Origin: Porphyromonas asaccharolytica DSM 20707
GTDB taxonomy: Bacteria; Bacteroidota; Bacteroidia; Bacteroidales; Porphyromonadaceae
Assembly: GCF_000212375.1 (NCBI RefSeq)
Contig: NC_015501.1
Span: 248,001-312,000 of the forward strand
DNA: 64,000 nt
Direction of reading: 5' to 3'
Made by a program: the position numbers and the translations under genes. Positions 17,619 through 26,585 of the stretch are shown here, in pieces. The notes beneath the pieces are model-generated. The model was not told the origin of the DNA. It saw only the letters and a list, made by a program, of their open reading frames with translations, and did not search any database. The first letter of the stretch is position 1; each line of letters starts with the position of its first letter.

Positions 17619-18383
17619 CTAGAGATGTAGCGGCCACTGCTGGGCGACCTGCTCTAGGAAGGGGTGATCTGTCATATCGATCTGCAGGGGTGAGATCGTA
17701 GCATAGCCCTCGATGAGCCAGTAGTGATCCGTCCCCGTACGCTGATCGGGATCGACCTGATCGCCCTGCATCCAGTAGACAGGAGTGCCGTGCGGTGTCT
17801 CGGCACGCATATACTCATTGACGAAGCGTCCTGTACCTTGTGGTGCCCACTTGACACCCTTGGAGGGAGCCTTCGGGAAGTTGACATTGAGCATCGTCGT
17901 ATGCGGTAGTCCATGCTCGACCACCTGTGGGATGAAATGCTTGGCAAAGGCGCATACCTCGCTAAAGTCGCACTTGTCGCTGTGGTCAGCGAGCGAGAAA
18001 GCGACTGCGGGTATACGAGCTATGGCGGCCTCTATGGCAGCTCCCACGGTGCCGGAGTAGATAGCGCAGATGCCGTCGTTGCGCCCATGATTGATTCCAG
18101 AGACCACGAGGTCTGGCAGCTCAGAGGCAAAGAGCGTGTTGAGCGCTAGCTTGACACAATCTACGGGCGTACCCGAGCAACTGTATATCTGATAGGGAAG
18201 CTGCGCACTCTCCTCCATAAAGGTGAGCCGTAGCGGTGTGCGGGAGGTAATCTGCGAAGAGGCTCCCGAGCGGGGCTCCGTGGGGGCGACGACCGTCACC
18301 GTCGCTATCTGGGCAAGCGTCTCCGCCAGCTCACGGATCCCCTGCGCATGGACGCCATCATCATTAGTCAGTAGTATCTTCAT
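17619..18383 (-). CDS. surE: 5'/3'-nucleotidase SurE
   Basis: SurE is a metal-dependent nucleoside monophosphate phosphatase active on stressed or stationary-phase metabolites. The 254-residue protein begins MKILLTNDDGVHAQGIREL, with the metal-binding DD pair, then CSGTPVDCVKLAL and VVSGINHGRNDG (metal ligand Asn), then AIYSGTVGAAIEA. All are diagnostic and the length is normal. It lies 34 bp after the FKBP lipoprotein gene and 19 bp before lpxB in one leftward operon. Confidence 0.95.
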   Translation of the reverse strand: MKILLTNDDGVHAQGIRELAETLAQIATVTVVAPTEPRSGASSQITSRTPLRLTFMEESAQLPYQIYSCSGTPVDCVKLALNTLFASELPDLVVSGINHGRNDGICAIYSGTVGAAIEAAIARIPAVAFSLADHSDKCDFSEVCAFAKHFIPQVVEHGLPHTTMLNVNFPKAPSKGVKWAPQGTGRFVNEYMRAETPHGTPVYWMQGDQVDPDQRTGTDHYWLIEGYATISPLQIDMTDHPFLEQVAQQWPLHL

Positions 18384-18417
18384 AGTGTATAGATCTAAGG
18401 TTTATAGTAGGACAAGT

Positions 18418-18963
18418 TTAGTCCTCAGCCACCGCTGAGCGCTGGCTCTCGGGGATGATCTCCTCGAGCTTGACACGAAACTTCAGTGCCGAGTAAGGGT
18501 TGATCTCGCCAGAGCGTCTCTCGCCATAGCCTAGGTACCACGGGATGATGATCTCCGCCTCATCGCCTACGACCATCTGCTGGAGACCTATGCGGGCTCC
18601 CTCGACGAGCTGATTCTTAGGACCACGATTGATCGCAAACTCGGCCGAACGCTCCGACCCGTAGTTACCGTCGACCACCTTGTCCCCTACGAGCAGGCGC
18701 ATCTCGTAGTGGCACTTGATGCGTGAGGTCTCGATGGGGTACTCCTTGCCTTCGCCATGGGCTAGCCACTTCATATAGACGTAGGCTGAGGAACCTTCGA
18801 TGGAGGCTTTGGTATACTCCTCATTAGAGGCGTACTCATTGAAGGAACTTTCATTATTGATCCGCCACTGGGTGGAGGCATCAATAGGGTCTTCGCAAGC
18901 TGTGAGTAGGAGGAGTGAGAGCAGCGCTAGAAGGCTGGCTCTCAGGGATAGATTATATTTCAT
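18418..18963 (-). CDS. FKBP-type prolyl isomerase lipoprotein
   Basis: I start this gene at the ATG at 18961-18963 (181 residues). It overlaps the last codons of glyS by 11 bp, and the reading from there gives a clean lipoprotein signal (LLLLTAC, acylated Cys23). A longer in-frame start inside glyS gives an implausible N-terminus. The mature domain has FKBP features (GARIGLQQMVVGDEAEIIIP, then LGYGERRSGEINPYSALKFRVKL). Its role is likely folding of exported proteins at the outer membrane or periplasm. It is translationally coupled to glyS and precedes surE. Confidence 0.85.
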   Translation of the reverse strand: MKYNLSLRASLLALLSLLLLTACEDPIDASTQWRINNESSFNEYASNEEYTKASIEGSSAYVYMKWLAHGEGKEYPIETSRIKCHYEMRLLVGDKVVDGNYGSERSAEFAINRGPKNQLVEGARIGLQQMVVGDEAEIIIPWYLGYGERRSGEINPYSALKFRVKLEEIIPESQRSAVAED

Positions 18964-20506
18964 CTTCGATCTTCTTAAGTAAGGTATTGATACTGGTGCG
19001 CTCGGCGATGAGATCGTGTAGCGCAGAGATAGCGATACGCTCCTGCTGCATCGTGTCGCGATCACGTAGGGTGACCGTATTGTCTTCGAGCGTCTGGTGG
19101 TCTACGGTGATACAGTAAGGCGTACCGATAGCATCCTGACGGCGGTAGCGCTTGCCGATGCTATCCTTCTCGTCATACTGGCAGGTGAAGTCGAGATGCA
19201 GGAGACGTACCACCTCATGAGCCTTCTCATCTAGCCCGTCCTTGCGCACAAGCGGTAGGACAGCTAGCTTGACTGGTGCTAGTGCAGGCGGTAGTGAGAG
19301 GACCACACGAGTCTCTCCATTTTCTGTCTGCTCCTCCTTGTAGGAGCCACAGAGTACGGAGAGGAACATACGATCCACCCCGATACTGGTCTCCACGACG
19401 TATGGGACGTAAGACTCCTTCGTGTCGGGATCGTAGTAGCGGAGCTTCTTGCCTGAGAACTCCTCGTGGCGTGATAGGTCAAAGTCTGTACGACTATGAA
19501 TCCCCTCGACCTCCTTGTAGCCAAAGGGCATGAGGTACTCAATATCGGTCGCAGCATTGGCATAGTGCGCTAGCTTGTCGTGATCGTGGTAGCGGTAGTC
19601 GCTCTGTGGGAAGCCTAGAGCGTAGTGCCAGTGCAGGCGCAGCTTCTTCCAGTACTCAAACCACTCTAGCTCAGTGCCAGGCTGGACGAAGTACTGCATC
19701 TCCATCTGCTCAAACTCACGCATACGGAAGATAAACTGACGCGCCACGATCTCATTGCGGAAAGCCTTACCGATCTGCGCGATACCGAAGGGGAGCTTCA
19801 TGCGTCCCGTCTTCTGCACGTTGAGGTAGTTGACAAAGATCCCCTGCGCCGTCTCGGGACGTAGGTAAATCGTCGAAGCGCCCTCAGCCGTCGAACCAAC
19901 CTCGGTAGCAAACATCAGGTTAAACTGACGCACCTCCGTCCAGTTCGTCGTACCACTGATGGGACAGACGATCTTCTCGTCGACGATGATCTGTCGTAGC
20001 TCCGTGAGGTCGTTATCGTTGAGCGCCTTAGCCATACGCTGTCGCAGAGCCTCAGCCTGATCAAGGTACCCCTTGACACGAGGATTGGTCGTGCGGTAGA
20101 GAGACTCGTCAAAGGAGTCCCCAAAGCGCTTGCGTGCCTTATCAATCTCCTTCTGCGCCTTACCCTCGATCTTAGCGATCTGATCCTCGATGAGGACGTC
20201 CGCACGATAGCGCTTCTTGGAGTCTTTATTGTCGATCAGAGGATCGTTGAAAGCATCTATATGTCCCGATGCCCGCCAGATGTCTGGGTGCATAAAGATA
20301 GACGAATCGATGCCGACCACGTTAGGGTGCAGGCGTGTCATCGCCTCCCACCAGTAGCGCTTGATGTTGTTCTTGAGCTCTACACCGTTCTGACCGTAGT
20401 CATAGACGGCGCTCAGTCCGTCGTAAATATCAGATGAGGGGAAGACAAATCCGTACTCCTTACAGTGGGATACAATCTTCTTAAAGAGGTCTTCTTGTGA
20501 TGCCAT
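18953..20506 (-). CDS. glyS: Glycyl-tRNA synthetase, dimeric type
   Basis: This 517-residue class II synthetase is the single-chain (alpha2) type. Motif 2 is visible as FRNEIVARQFIFRMREFEQMEMQ (about 235-255). The N-terminus holds the GlyRS segment DIYDGLSAVYDYGQNG, and motif 3 is near GVDRMFLSVLCG. The C-terminal anticodon-binding domain starts around residue 400 (PPALAPVKLAVLPL). It heads the operon with the FKBP lipoprotein, surE and lpxB. A -7 element (TATCTTTG) lies about 30 bp upstream at 20537. Confidence 0.96.
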   Translation of the reverse strand: MASQEDLFKKIVSHCKEYGFVFPSSDIYDGLSAVYDYGQNGVELKNNIKRYWWEAMTRLHPNVVGIDSSIFMHPDIWRASGHIDAFNDPLIDNKDSKKRYRADVLIEDQIAKIEGKAQKEIDKARKRFGDSFDESLYRTTNPRVKGYLDQAEALRQRMAKALNDNDLTELRQIIVDEKIVCPISGTTNWTEVRQFNLMFATEVGSTAEGASTIYLRPETAQGIFVNYLNVQKTGRMKLPFGIAQIGKAFRNEIVARQFIFRMREFEQMEMQYFVQPGTELEWFEYWKKLRLHWHYALGFPQSDYRYHDHDKLAHYANAATDIEYLMPFGYKEVEGIHSRTDFDLSRHEEFSGKKLRYYDPDTKESYVPYVVETSIGVDRMFLSVLCGSYKEEQTENGETRVVLSLPPALAPVKLAVLPLVRKDGLDEKAHEVVRLLHLDFTCQYDEKDSIGKRYRRQDAIGTPYCITVDHQTLEDNTVTLRDRDTMQQERIAISALHDLIAERTSINTLLKKIEDEI

Positions 20507-20536
20507 AATGATTTCTTGTCCTAAGTATTATGCTTA

Positions 20537-20544
20537 CAAAGATA
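20537..20544 (-). promoter_or_regulatory. -7 promoter element (TATCTTTG) for glyS
   Basis: Minus-strand TATCTTTG lies 31 bp upstream of the glyS ATG. It is preceded by CTCTTTTTCG and a heptamer tract at 20552-20592, the same arrangement as at slyD, corA, tkt and the DUF4831 gene. Confidence 0.65.
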
Positions 20545-20551
20545 CGAAAAA

Positions 20552-20592
20552 GAGGTTAGAGCTTAGAAGTTAGCGATTAGAAGCTAGCGATT
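20552..20592. repeat. Heptamer tract upstream of glyS
   Basis: Five or six imperfect 7-bp units (TTAGAGC, TTAGAAG, TTAGCGA) fill the glyS promoter region upstream of -7. The rest of the gap to comF carries a short imperfect repeat (CCGATCACTCTGATAG and a diverged copy). Confidence 0.65.
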
Positions 20593-20649
20593 AGGGGGCC
20601 GATCACTCTGATAGCTCCGATCGTTCTGATTGTTCTAGCCAAAGGCCAA

Positions 20650-21402
20650 CTAAACCGTTGCCGTGCCGACTGCCAAGACGCCGACAGAGACTTGAGCTAG
20701 AGGCGTGTTCGCTAGGGCATTGAGCGCAGCTGTGAGAGTAGCTCCGGTCGTGAGGACGTCGTCTAGGAGTAAGATATGGCTATCTGGGGGGATCACTTCA
20801 CTACCTAGAGTGAAGCTCCCGAGCATAGCCTCTAGGCGATGCGTGCGGTCTCGGTGCGTCTGACTACCTTGAAAGCGTATACGCGCCAAAGCACGAGGCA
20901 GATAAGGGATGCCTGTGACCGAGGAGATACCCTCAGCCAGCAGGATCGCTTGATTGTAGCCTCGCTCCAGTGCACGGTCAGGCGTTAGCGGTACAGGGAT
21001 GATGTAGTCTATCTGCTCCCGCTCTAGCGGTAGGAGCGTGCCCATAAGACGACCCATGTATCTAGCGAGCGGCTTATTGCCGTGATACTTTATATCGTGA
21101 ACGATCAGTGCCATTGCATCGTCACGAGCATAGAGATAGGGAGCCAGGATCCGGCGAGGCATCGGGTGTGCACCACGCAAGCGGTCGAGCGCACCGATCG
21201 TACGCTCGTGATAGCGACCCAGCGAACCTTGGCAGGTGAGGCAAAGCGGTGGAGCATTCGGCGGGAGAAGCGTGTGACAGACGGGACACCAACGAGGGTA
21301 GAGAAGCTGTAGAAGCGATTCGCAAGCCGTTGCCCGCCAGCCCTGTGACGGTGGCGGAGCAATGCGTCCTGCGGTGGGCCGTTTCATTGGTTTGCGGATC
21401 AT
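20650..21402 (-). CDS. ComF-family phosphoribosyltransferase-like protein
   Basis: This 250-residue protein has the ComF layout. An N-terminal zinc-ribbon-like pair (CPVCHTLL and CLTC) is followed by a phosphoribosyltransferase fold with the PRPP loop ILLLDDVLTTGAT and the segment LERGYNQAILLAEGI. ComF proteins are tied to natural transformation, but their biochemistry is not settled. It is the last gene of prmC-recX-comF, 23 bp after recX. The start could also be the second Met (residue 6), which would trim a basic N-terminus. Confidence 0.88.
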   Translation of the reverse strand: MIRKPMKRPTAGRIAPPPSQGWRATACESLLQLLYPRWCPVCHTLLPPNAPPLCLTCQGSLGRYHERTIGALDRLRGAHPMPRRILAPYLYARDDAMALIVHDIKYHGNKPLARYMGRLMGTLLPLEREQIDYIIPVPLTPDRALERGYNQAILLAEGISSVTGIPYLPRALARIRFQGSQTHRDRTHRLEAMLGSFTLGSEVIPPDSHILLLDDVLTTGATLTAALNALANTPLAQVSVGVLAVGTATV

Positions 21403-21425
21403 AAGAGTATGGGAGCTTTTACGCT

Positions 21426-21923
21426 TTACACCTCCTCTGACTCTGACTCTTCTTCCTCCTCCCGCATCGCTTGGAGCACCTCCTGCAGCGCTTCGTACAC
21501 TTCGCTCGGTTGGTACCCACGCCCCACGCCGTAGCGCATCATCTTGTCAAAGAGGGCGCGAGGCGTCCGTGCAGAGGTGCGACGCAGCTTGCTCTCGAGT
21601 AGCTCAGCGAGGGAGTAGTTGGGCTCCTCCTCTTCGATGATCTCAGGTAGTACCGCATCGATGATCTCCGTTGGCACCTCCTGCATACGCAGCGCTTGAC
21701 GTATCTTGCGAGGACCCTGACTCATGTCGCGATAGCGTGTGCGGGCGTAGCTCTCGGCATAGCGTTGTGGGTCGTAGTAGCGACCCTCCTCAAGGAGCGT
21801 AAGGTACTCATCGATCTCGTCCGAGGGCACCTCCCGACGCATGAGGAAAAGGCGCAGATTGCGTGGCGACCGCTCGGCGCGTGCGCAGTAGTACTTAGCT
21901 TTGTTGAGTATCTCGGTGTCCAT
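21426..21923 (-). CDS. recX: RecX-family regulatory protein
   Basis: The 165-residue helical protein fits RecX, which binds and restrains RecA filaments. It shows three-helix RecX repeats: YYCARAERSPRNLRLFLMRR, then EEGRYYDPQRYAESYARTRYR, then GPRKIRQALRMQEVPTEII. The C-terminus is unusually acidic (MREEEEESESEEV). It lies 12 bp after prmC and 23 bp before comF. RecX with ComF in one transcript could link recombination control to DNA uptake; that link is inference. Confidence 0.88.
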   Translation of the reverse strand: MDTEILNKAKYYCARAERSPRNLRLFLMRREVPSDEIDEYLTLLEEGRYYDPQRYAESYARTRYRDMSQGPRKIRQALRMQEVPTEIIDAVLPEIIEEEEPNYSLAELLESKLRRTSARTPRALFDKMMRYGVGRGYQPSEVYEALQEVLQAMREEEEESESEEV

Positions 21924-21935
21924 AGTGGTTCGTTT

Positions 21936-22844
21936 TTACTGAAAAGTGGCTTGTACAAAGCGCTCTCGACCGGTCAAGTCTGTGAGCACCTCTGACGAAA
22001 TGGCTCCTGCCCGCTCGCAAAGTGTTGCTATCTCGTGTGCCAGCTTGTGATGCGTCTCGCAGTAGAGTGTGGGTGGTGCGTGAGGCGAGCGGATCTGAGG
22101 CACGAGCGCTGCAAGAGCACGGTAGTAGCGGAGCGGATCGGCATCTGGTACGAAGAGCGCCTCCTGAGGCTCTCCCTCGAGTACGTTGGGGCGCATCGTC
22201 GCCTTGTCGCATTCGGGAATGTACGGCGGATTGCTCACCAGAAGATCTATCGGGGGGAGCGTGGCGGGGAGGCTTTTTCCTAAGCTCCAATCGAAGAGGT
22301 CACCTCGCAAGAGCTGGACAGCGACACCCGTCTGACGAACGTTTTGCGCGGCATAGTATAGCGCTTGCTCCGACTGATCCATCGCATAGAGCTGCCAGTC
22401 GGGGCGGTGACTACCTATATAAATAGGTATGCAGGCGGAGCCACACCCCACGTCGAGGAGCCGCAACGGAGCCTCCGTGGCGGCGTGACGAGTGAGGATC
22501 AGTTCGCACAGCTCGGCCGTCTCGGGGCGTGGTATGAGCACTCCCCTACCGACTGTCAGGTCAAAAGAGCCAAAGGGCGCCACCCCTAAGATATACTGTA
22601 TCGGCTCATCGTGCGCCAGTCGCTCGAGCGCCTGCCGTAGCCAAACGGCTTCAGTGTCGGACAATTGTCTAACTTTGCGGTCAAGCAGATAGTTCGTCTG
22701 ACTGAGCTGTGTGATATGCTGTAGGAGCATCTCGCTCATAGCCCGACGCTCCCGCGCCTCGGCATAGTAAGCAGGCAGCGCCTCCGCTATCGCAAGAGCC
22801 GCCTCACTCAGCGTCATACCAGCAACTATCATAGCCTCACTCAT
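21936..22844 (-). CDS. prmC: Release factor glutamine methyltransferase
   Basis: PrmC methylates the GGQ glutamine of peptide chain release factors with S-adenosylmethionine. The 302-residue protein has the SAM-binding LLDVGCGSACIPIYIG, the catalytic NPPY motif in LLVSNPPYIPECD, and GVLIPRPETAEL, a PrmC-specific segment. The helical N-terminal domain is present. It heads prmC-recX-comF. Its start lies only 19 bp from the divergent ribD start, so its promoter must fall within ribD. Later ATGs (22832, 22817) are possible starts. Confidence 0.94.
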   Translation of the reverse strand: MSEAMIVAGMTLSEAALAIAEALPAYYAEARERRAMSEMLLQHITQLSQTNYLLDRKVRQLSDTEAVWLRQALERLAHDEPIQYILGVAPFGSFDLTVGRGVLIPRPETAELCELILTRHAATEAPLRLLDVGCGSACIPIYIGSHRPDWQLYAMDQSEQALYYAAQNVRQTGVAVQLLRGDLFDWSLGKSLPATLPPIDLLVSNPPYIPECDKATMRPNVLEGEPQEALFVPDADPLRYYRALAALVPQIRSPHAPPTLYCETHHKLAHEIATLCERAGAISSEVLTDLTGRERFVQATFQ

Positions 22845-22863
22845 TGTAGCGACCTTGACTTAG

Positions 22864-23895
22864 ATGAAACATACAGCACCCTCAACCTCCCCATCAGACC
22901 AGATCTATATGCAGCGCTGCTTGCAACTTGCAGCCTTAGCGCAGGGACGCACCAGTCCCAATCCGATGGTAGGCTCGGTAATTGTCTACAAAGATAAGAT
23001 TATTGGCGAAGGTTACCACCATTACGCCGGTGCGCCCCATGCCGAAGTGATGGCTTGGCGTAGCGTCCCCGAGGAGCTGCGTAGCGTTATCGGCAAGGCG
23101 ACCTGGTACGTAAGCTTGGAGCCTTGCGCTCACTACGGTAAGACACCGCCCTGTGCAGAACTCCTTGCGAAGCTGCGACCCGCACGAGTGGTCATCGCTA
23201 TGCTAGATCCCTTTGCCAAAGTAGATGGACGAGGTGTGGCACGACTTCGCGAAGCAGGCATCGAAGTCTCGATCGGTTGCTTGGAGCAAGAAGCGATAGC
23301 GCTCAACCGCCACTTCCTCGTAGCGCAGACCTTAGGGCGACCCTACGTCACGCTCAAGTGGGCCGAGAGTGCCGACCACTACATCGATCGTCTGCGTCAC
23401 GATGCGAGTGAGGCGCCTTATACCTTTAGTTCGCCACTCCGCCAGCGCTCGGTGCATCGTCTGCGTTCGCTCCACGATGCTATCTTAGTGGGTCATCACA
23501 CGGCCGAGCTGGACGACCCGCTGCTGACCAATCGATCGGGTAGTGGCGGTCAGCCGATCCGTCTCCTCTGGTGTCATAGCCGTCTGCCTCGTCCCGAGCT
23601 ACGTATGCTGCAAGATGCCTCCGCACCAACGATCCTCTTGCTCCCGCCGGCTCTCCTAGAGCAAGTAACAGATGGGCAATACCCGCCACACGTCTCCTGT
23701 CTCGCTACGACTGGCGAAGTGCGCGACCTCCTCACGCTCCTGCATAGTCAGGGCATCGAGTCGCTCCTCGTTGAGGGAGGCGCACAGGTCCAGCAGCGTT
23801 TCCTCGATGCGGGTCTCTACGACGAGATCAACGTCGAGCATGCCCCCGTCGAGCTACACGAAGGCGTCCCCGCCCCTCACTTAGAGCGGTGGTGA
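22864..23895 (+). CDS. ribD: Bifunctional riboflavin biosynthesis deaminase-reductase
   Basis: RibD deaminates and then reduces the pyrimidine intermediate of riboflavin synthesis. In the 343-residue protein the N-terminal deaminase has the zinc ligands HAEVMAW and PCAHYGKTPPC. The reductase domain (about 155-343) includes VTLKWAESADHYI and, late, SLLVEGGAQVQQRFLD. It is slightly shorter than the roughly 360-residue norm. No other rib gene is nearby. The 3' end overlaps copA tail to tail by 19 bp, and the start is 19 bp from the divergent prmC. Confidence 0.94.
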   Translation: MKHTAPSTSPSDQIYMQRCLQLAALAQGRTSPNPMVGSVIVYKDKIIGEGYHHYAGAPHAEVMAWRSVPEELRSVIGKATWYVSLEPCAHYGKTPPCAELLAKLRPARVVIAMLDPFAKVDGRGVARLREAGIEVSIGCLEQEAIALNRHFLVAQTLGRPYVTLKWAESADHYIDRLRHDASEAPYTFSSPLRQRSVHRLRSLHDAILVGHHTAELDDPLLTNRSGSGGQPIRLLWCHSRLPRPELRMLQDASAPTILLLPPALLEQVTDGQYPPHVSCLATTGEVRDLLTLLHSQGIESLLVEGGAQVQQRFLDAGLYDEINVEHAPVELHEGVPAPHLERW

Positions 23896-26066
23896 GCGAT
23901 GCGACGCTGCAGGAGGAGACTATTGACCACGACGCAGATGGAGCTGAGTGCCATAGCAGCGGCGGCGATGGCGGGCGTTATCGTCAAGCCCCACCGTGTG
24001 AAGAGCCCCGCAGCGATCGGTATGGCGATCACGTTGTAGAGGAGCGCCCAGAGGAAGTTGAAGCGGATCGTGCGTACTGTCTGTCTTGCTATCTCAGTCG
24101 CCTCGACGAGGAGCGACAAGTCGGGCTTGGAGATGACCAGCTGCGCCATCGAGGTGGCTAGGTCGCTGCCTCCCGCGAGTGCTATGCTCACATCGGCACG
24201 TGCTAGCGCCTGACCATCGTTGACGCCATCGCCTACCATAGCTACGATCAAGCCCTGATCTTGTAGGGAGGTGAGTATTGTCTCTTTGTCTTGAGGCATG
24301 AGCTCGGCATGTAGCGTATCGATCCCTATTTGCTGAGCGATGCGCTGTGCTTCGGGCTTGCGATCGCCCGTAAGCATGAGAAGCTTTTTGCCTTGCGCCT
24401 TGAGCTGTGCGATAGTCTCGGCAGCGTGCGGTGTGAGCGTGTCCGAGAGGGCTATGATAGCGATAAGACGGGCTCCCAGAGCCACATAGACGAGCGAGCC
24501 TGTGAGGTCGCAAGGCGGTATCGACGTAGCGCCACCCTCGGCAATCCAAGAGGCACGTCCGATGCGTAGCTCTCCATCAGGCGTCGTGACGAGCAAGCCC
24601 TGTCCTGGCTGCTCGGTGACGGTCAGTTCACTGGTCGTCGCCCCCTGCGCTTCGCCATACGCGACGATTGCTTGCGCCAGTGGATGTAGACTATGCTGCT
24701 CGGCAGAGACGATGAGCGAGAGCATTGCGGCACGCTCCTCCTCAGGGATAAACCATTGCAGCTCCGTGACCGAGGGACTTCCCAGGGTAAGCGTACCGGT
24801 CTTGTCCATGAGAAAAGCATCGACACGAGGCAGCGTCTCCAGTGCCGTGGCTTCTGCAAAGAGTATGTTCCTTCGTGCCGACTCGCCCACCGCTACGGTC
24901 AGTGCCGTTGGTGTGGCTAAGCCCAAAGCACAAGGGCAGGCGATTACGAGGACGGAGATAGCGTAGCGTGCTGCTAAGTCCAGCGCCCCAGGCTCTACGA
25001 CCCAGTACCATAGGGCAAAGGTGAGCGCCCCGAGGAAGAGTATAGCGGGAACGAAGTACTGCGCAATCCGATCCGCCAAGAGACGTAGTGGTGGCTTGTC
25101 CGCCAAAGTCTTGCGCACAGTTGCAACGATATGTCCCAGAGCGGTGTCAGCACCAACGCTCTCGGCACGTACCTCTATGGCGGTGGAGAGGCAGATAGTA
25201 CCTGCGAAAACCTTGTCACCCTCGCCACGCTCCACGACCTCTGCCTCACCCGTGATGGTCTGCTCGTTGATATGAGTCACACTTTGCGAAGTAATCACCC
25301 CATCCACAGGGATGGCCTCGCCAGGGCGTACCCGTACGGTCATCCCAGGCTGAACCAATTGCAATGGTACACGGCGTGTCTCCTCACCGACAACGAGCGA
25401 AGCCTCACGAGGGGTCAAGTCAAGGAGCGCCCGCAAGGCACTAGCGGTCGAAGCAGTAGCCCGCTGCTCGAGCCATTTACCAATCAGTACGAAAGCGGGG
25501 ATCATAACCAGCGCATCTAGGTAGAGGTGCAGGTGATGCCCCTCGGCGCCGTAGGCGAGGAGCAAGCCGATGACGGAGCAAGTGGTGCTGAGGGAGACCA
25601 ATGTGTCCATACCCATGACGCCTCGTCTCAGTTGCTTCAAGGCTCTCCAGTGAAAAGGCCCCGACACATAGAGGTACGCCACCAGCGCCACTAGCGGAGC
25701 GACCCAACGCTCGCCCACACCTCCGAGCAGGTACATCCAGATCATCATACCGATGGTCAGAGCTGCTCCGATGGCTGTACGCCACGCGAGCTGACGTGCT
25801 GAGCGACGCTCCTGCTCTAGTGCTTGGCTCATCGCCTCGGTCTCATCTGTCGTGAGGATGAGCGAAAAGCCGAGCGAGGCAACCTGCTCAGCGATCTGCT
25901 CGCGCGTGATCTCCTCGGCATCGTACACTATATATAAGGAGTGGGTGTCGATCTGCGCCGTAGCTTCTAGGACGCCCGTGACACCTTGCAGTTTGTTCGT
26001 TACGGCAGCTGCACAAGCCGCGCAGTGCATGCCAACGATAGGGAGATATTCGGTAGTTTGTTTCAT
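23877..26066 (-). CDS. copA: Copper-exporting P1B-type ATPase
   Basis: The 729-residue membrane pump should export Cu(I). A single N-terminal heavy-metal domain carries GMHCAACAAAV (Cys15, Cys18). The transmembrane CPC motif is in VIACPCALGLATPT, the phosphorylated Asp is in DKTGTLT, TGEAEV marks the actuator loop, and MVGDGVNDGQAL is the hinge. It is monocistronic. A -7 element (TACTTTTG) lies about 46 bp upstream at 26112. No copper-sensing regulator is adjacent. Silver or other monovalent metals are possible substrates. Confidence 0.94.
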   Translation of the reverse strand: MKQTTEYLPIVGMHCAACAAAVTNKLQGVTGVLEATAQIDTHSLYIVYDAEEITREQIAEQVASLGFSLILTTDETEAMSQALEQERRSARQLAWRTAIGAALTIGMMIWMYLLGGVGERWVAPLVALVAYLYVSGPFHWRALKQLRRGVMGMDTLVSLSTTCSVIGLLLAYGAEGHHLHLYLDALVMIPAFVLIGKWLEQRATASTASALRALLDLTPREASLVVGEETRRVPLQLVQPGMTVRVRPGEAIPVDGVITSQSVTHINEQTITGEAEVVERGEGDKVFAGTICLSTAIEVRAESVGADTALGHIVATVRKTLADKPPLRLLADRIAQYFVPAILFLGALTFALWYWVVEPGALDLAARYAISVLVIACPCALGLATPTALTVAVGESARRNILFAEATALETLPRVDAFLMDKTGTLTLGSPSVTELQWFIPEEERAAMLSLIVSAEQHSLHPLAQAIVAYGEAQGATTSELTVTEQPGQGLLVTTPDGELRIGRASWIAEGGATSIPPCDLTGSLVYVALGARLIAIIALSDTLTPHAAETIAQLKAQGKKLLMLTGDRKPEAQRIAQQIGIDTLHAELMPQDKETILTSLQDQGLIVAMVGDGVNDGQALARADVSIALAGGSDLATSMAQLVISKPDLSLLVEATEIARQTVRTIRFNFLWALLYNVIAIPIAAGLFTRWGLTITPAIAAAAMALSSICVVVNSLLLQRRIAHHRSK

Positions 26067-26111
26067 AGTAAGTCTAGATAAAAGTGAAGAGAGTCACTTC
26101 TCTTTCTGAGA

Positions 26112-26119
26112 CAAAAGTA
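26112..26119 (-). promoter_or_regulatory. -7 promoter element (TACTTTTG) for copA
   Basis: Minus-strand TACTTTTG fits TAnnTTTG, about 46 bp before the copA ATG. A copper-responsive operator was not recognised. The rest of the 519-bp gap to porU holds the periodic element at 26265 and the porU promoter. Confidence 0.55.
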
Positions 26120-26264
26120 CGACAAATAAACTACTACTGAGTTGCAAAACTTACGAAAAAGCAAAGACTTTGTTGTAGGATTTATAGCTCGGAAAGAATC
26201 CTTAGGGTGCTGGAAAAGTTCTGGAGGTGGCGTATGATGGTCCTACGGCGCTATATCATGACCT

Positions 26265-26424
26265 CCACGTGGAAAATTTCAAATCTCCACGTGGCTATTT
26301 TTTATTCTCCACGTGGGCGTGAATCATTTCCTCCGAAGTTTCATTTGATTCCTCCGAAGTTTTATTTCGCGCCTACGTGGAGATTTTTCATTTTCCACGT
26401 GGAGAATCAAAAATAGCTACGTAG
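26265..26424 (-). repeat. Periodic CACGTG element, copy 3
   Basis: Boxes start at 26265, 26287 and 26309 (all CCACGTGG), then 26373 (CTACGTGG), 26395 (CCACGTGG) and 26417 (CTACGTAG). The steps are again 22, 22, 64, 22 and 22 bp. The core has two 21-bp units in the TTCCTCCGAAGTT orientation. It sits in the divergent gap between copA and porU, between their two promoters. Confidence 0.9.
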
Positions 26425-26516
26425 GAAATGCCAAATCCATCGTCGCTGTGGCGAGGTCGCATAGTTCAATGTAATCTCCCTTGGCAGCGGTGGCGAGACC
26501 AAAGGGAAGATTGTGG

Positions 26517-26524
26517 TATATTTG
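26517..26524 (+). promoter_or_regulatory. -7 promoter element (TATATTTG) for porU
   Basis: Plus-strand TATATTTG fits TAnnTTTG and lies 61 bp before the porU ATG at 26586. No heptamer tract precedes it. Confidence 0.6.
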
Positions 26525-26585
26525 CACTATCGATCACGGCTATGGATATACTATAAGTAGCTAGATCCACGTTATTAGAATACTT

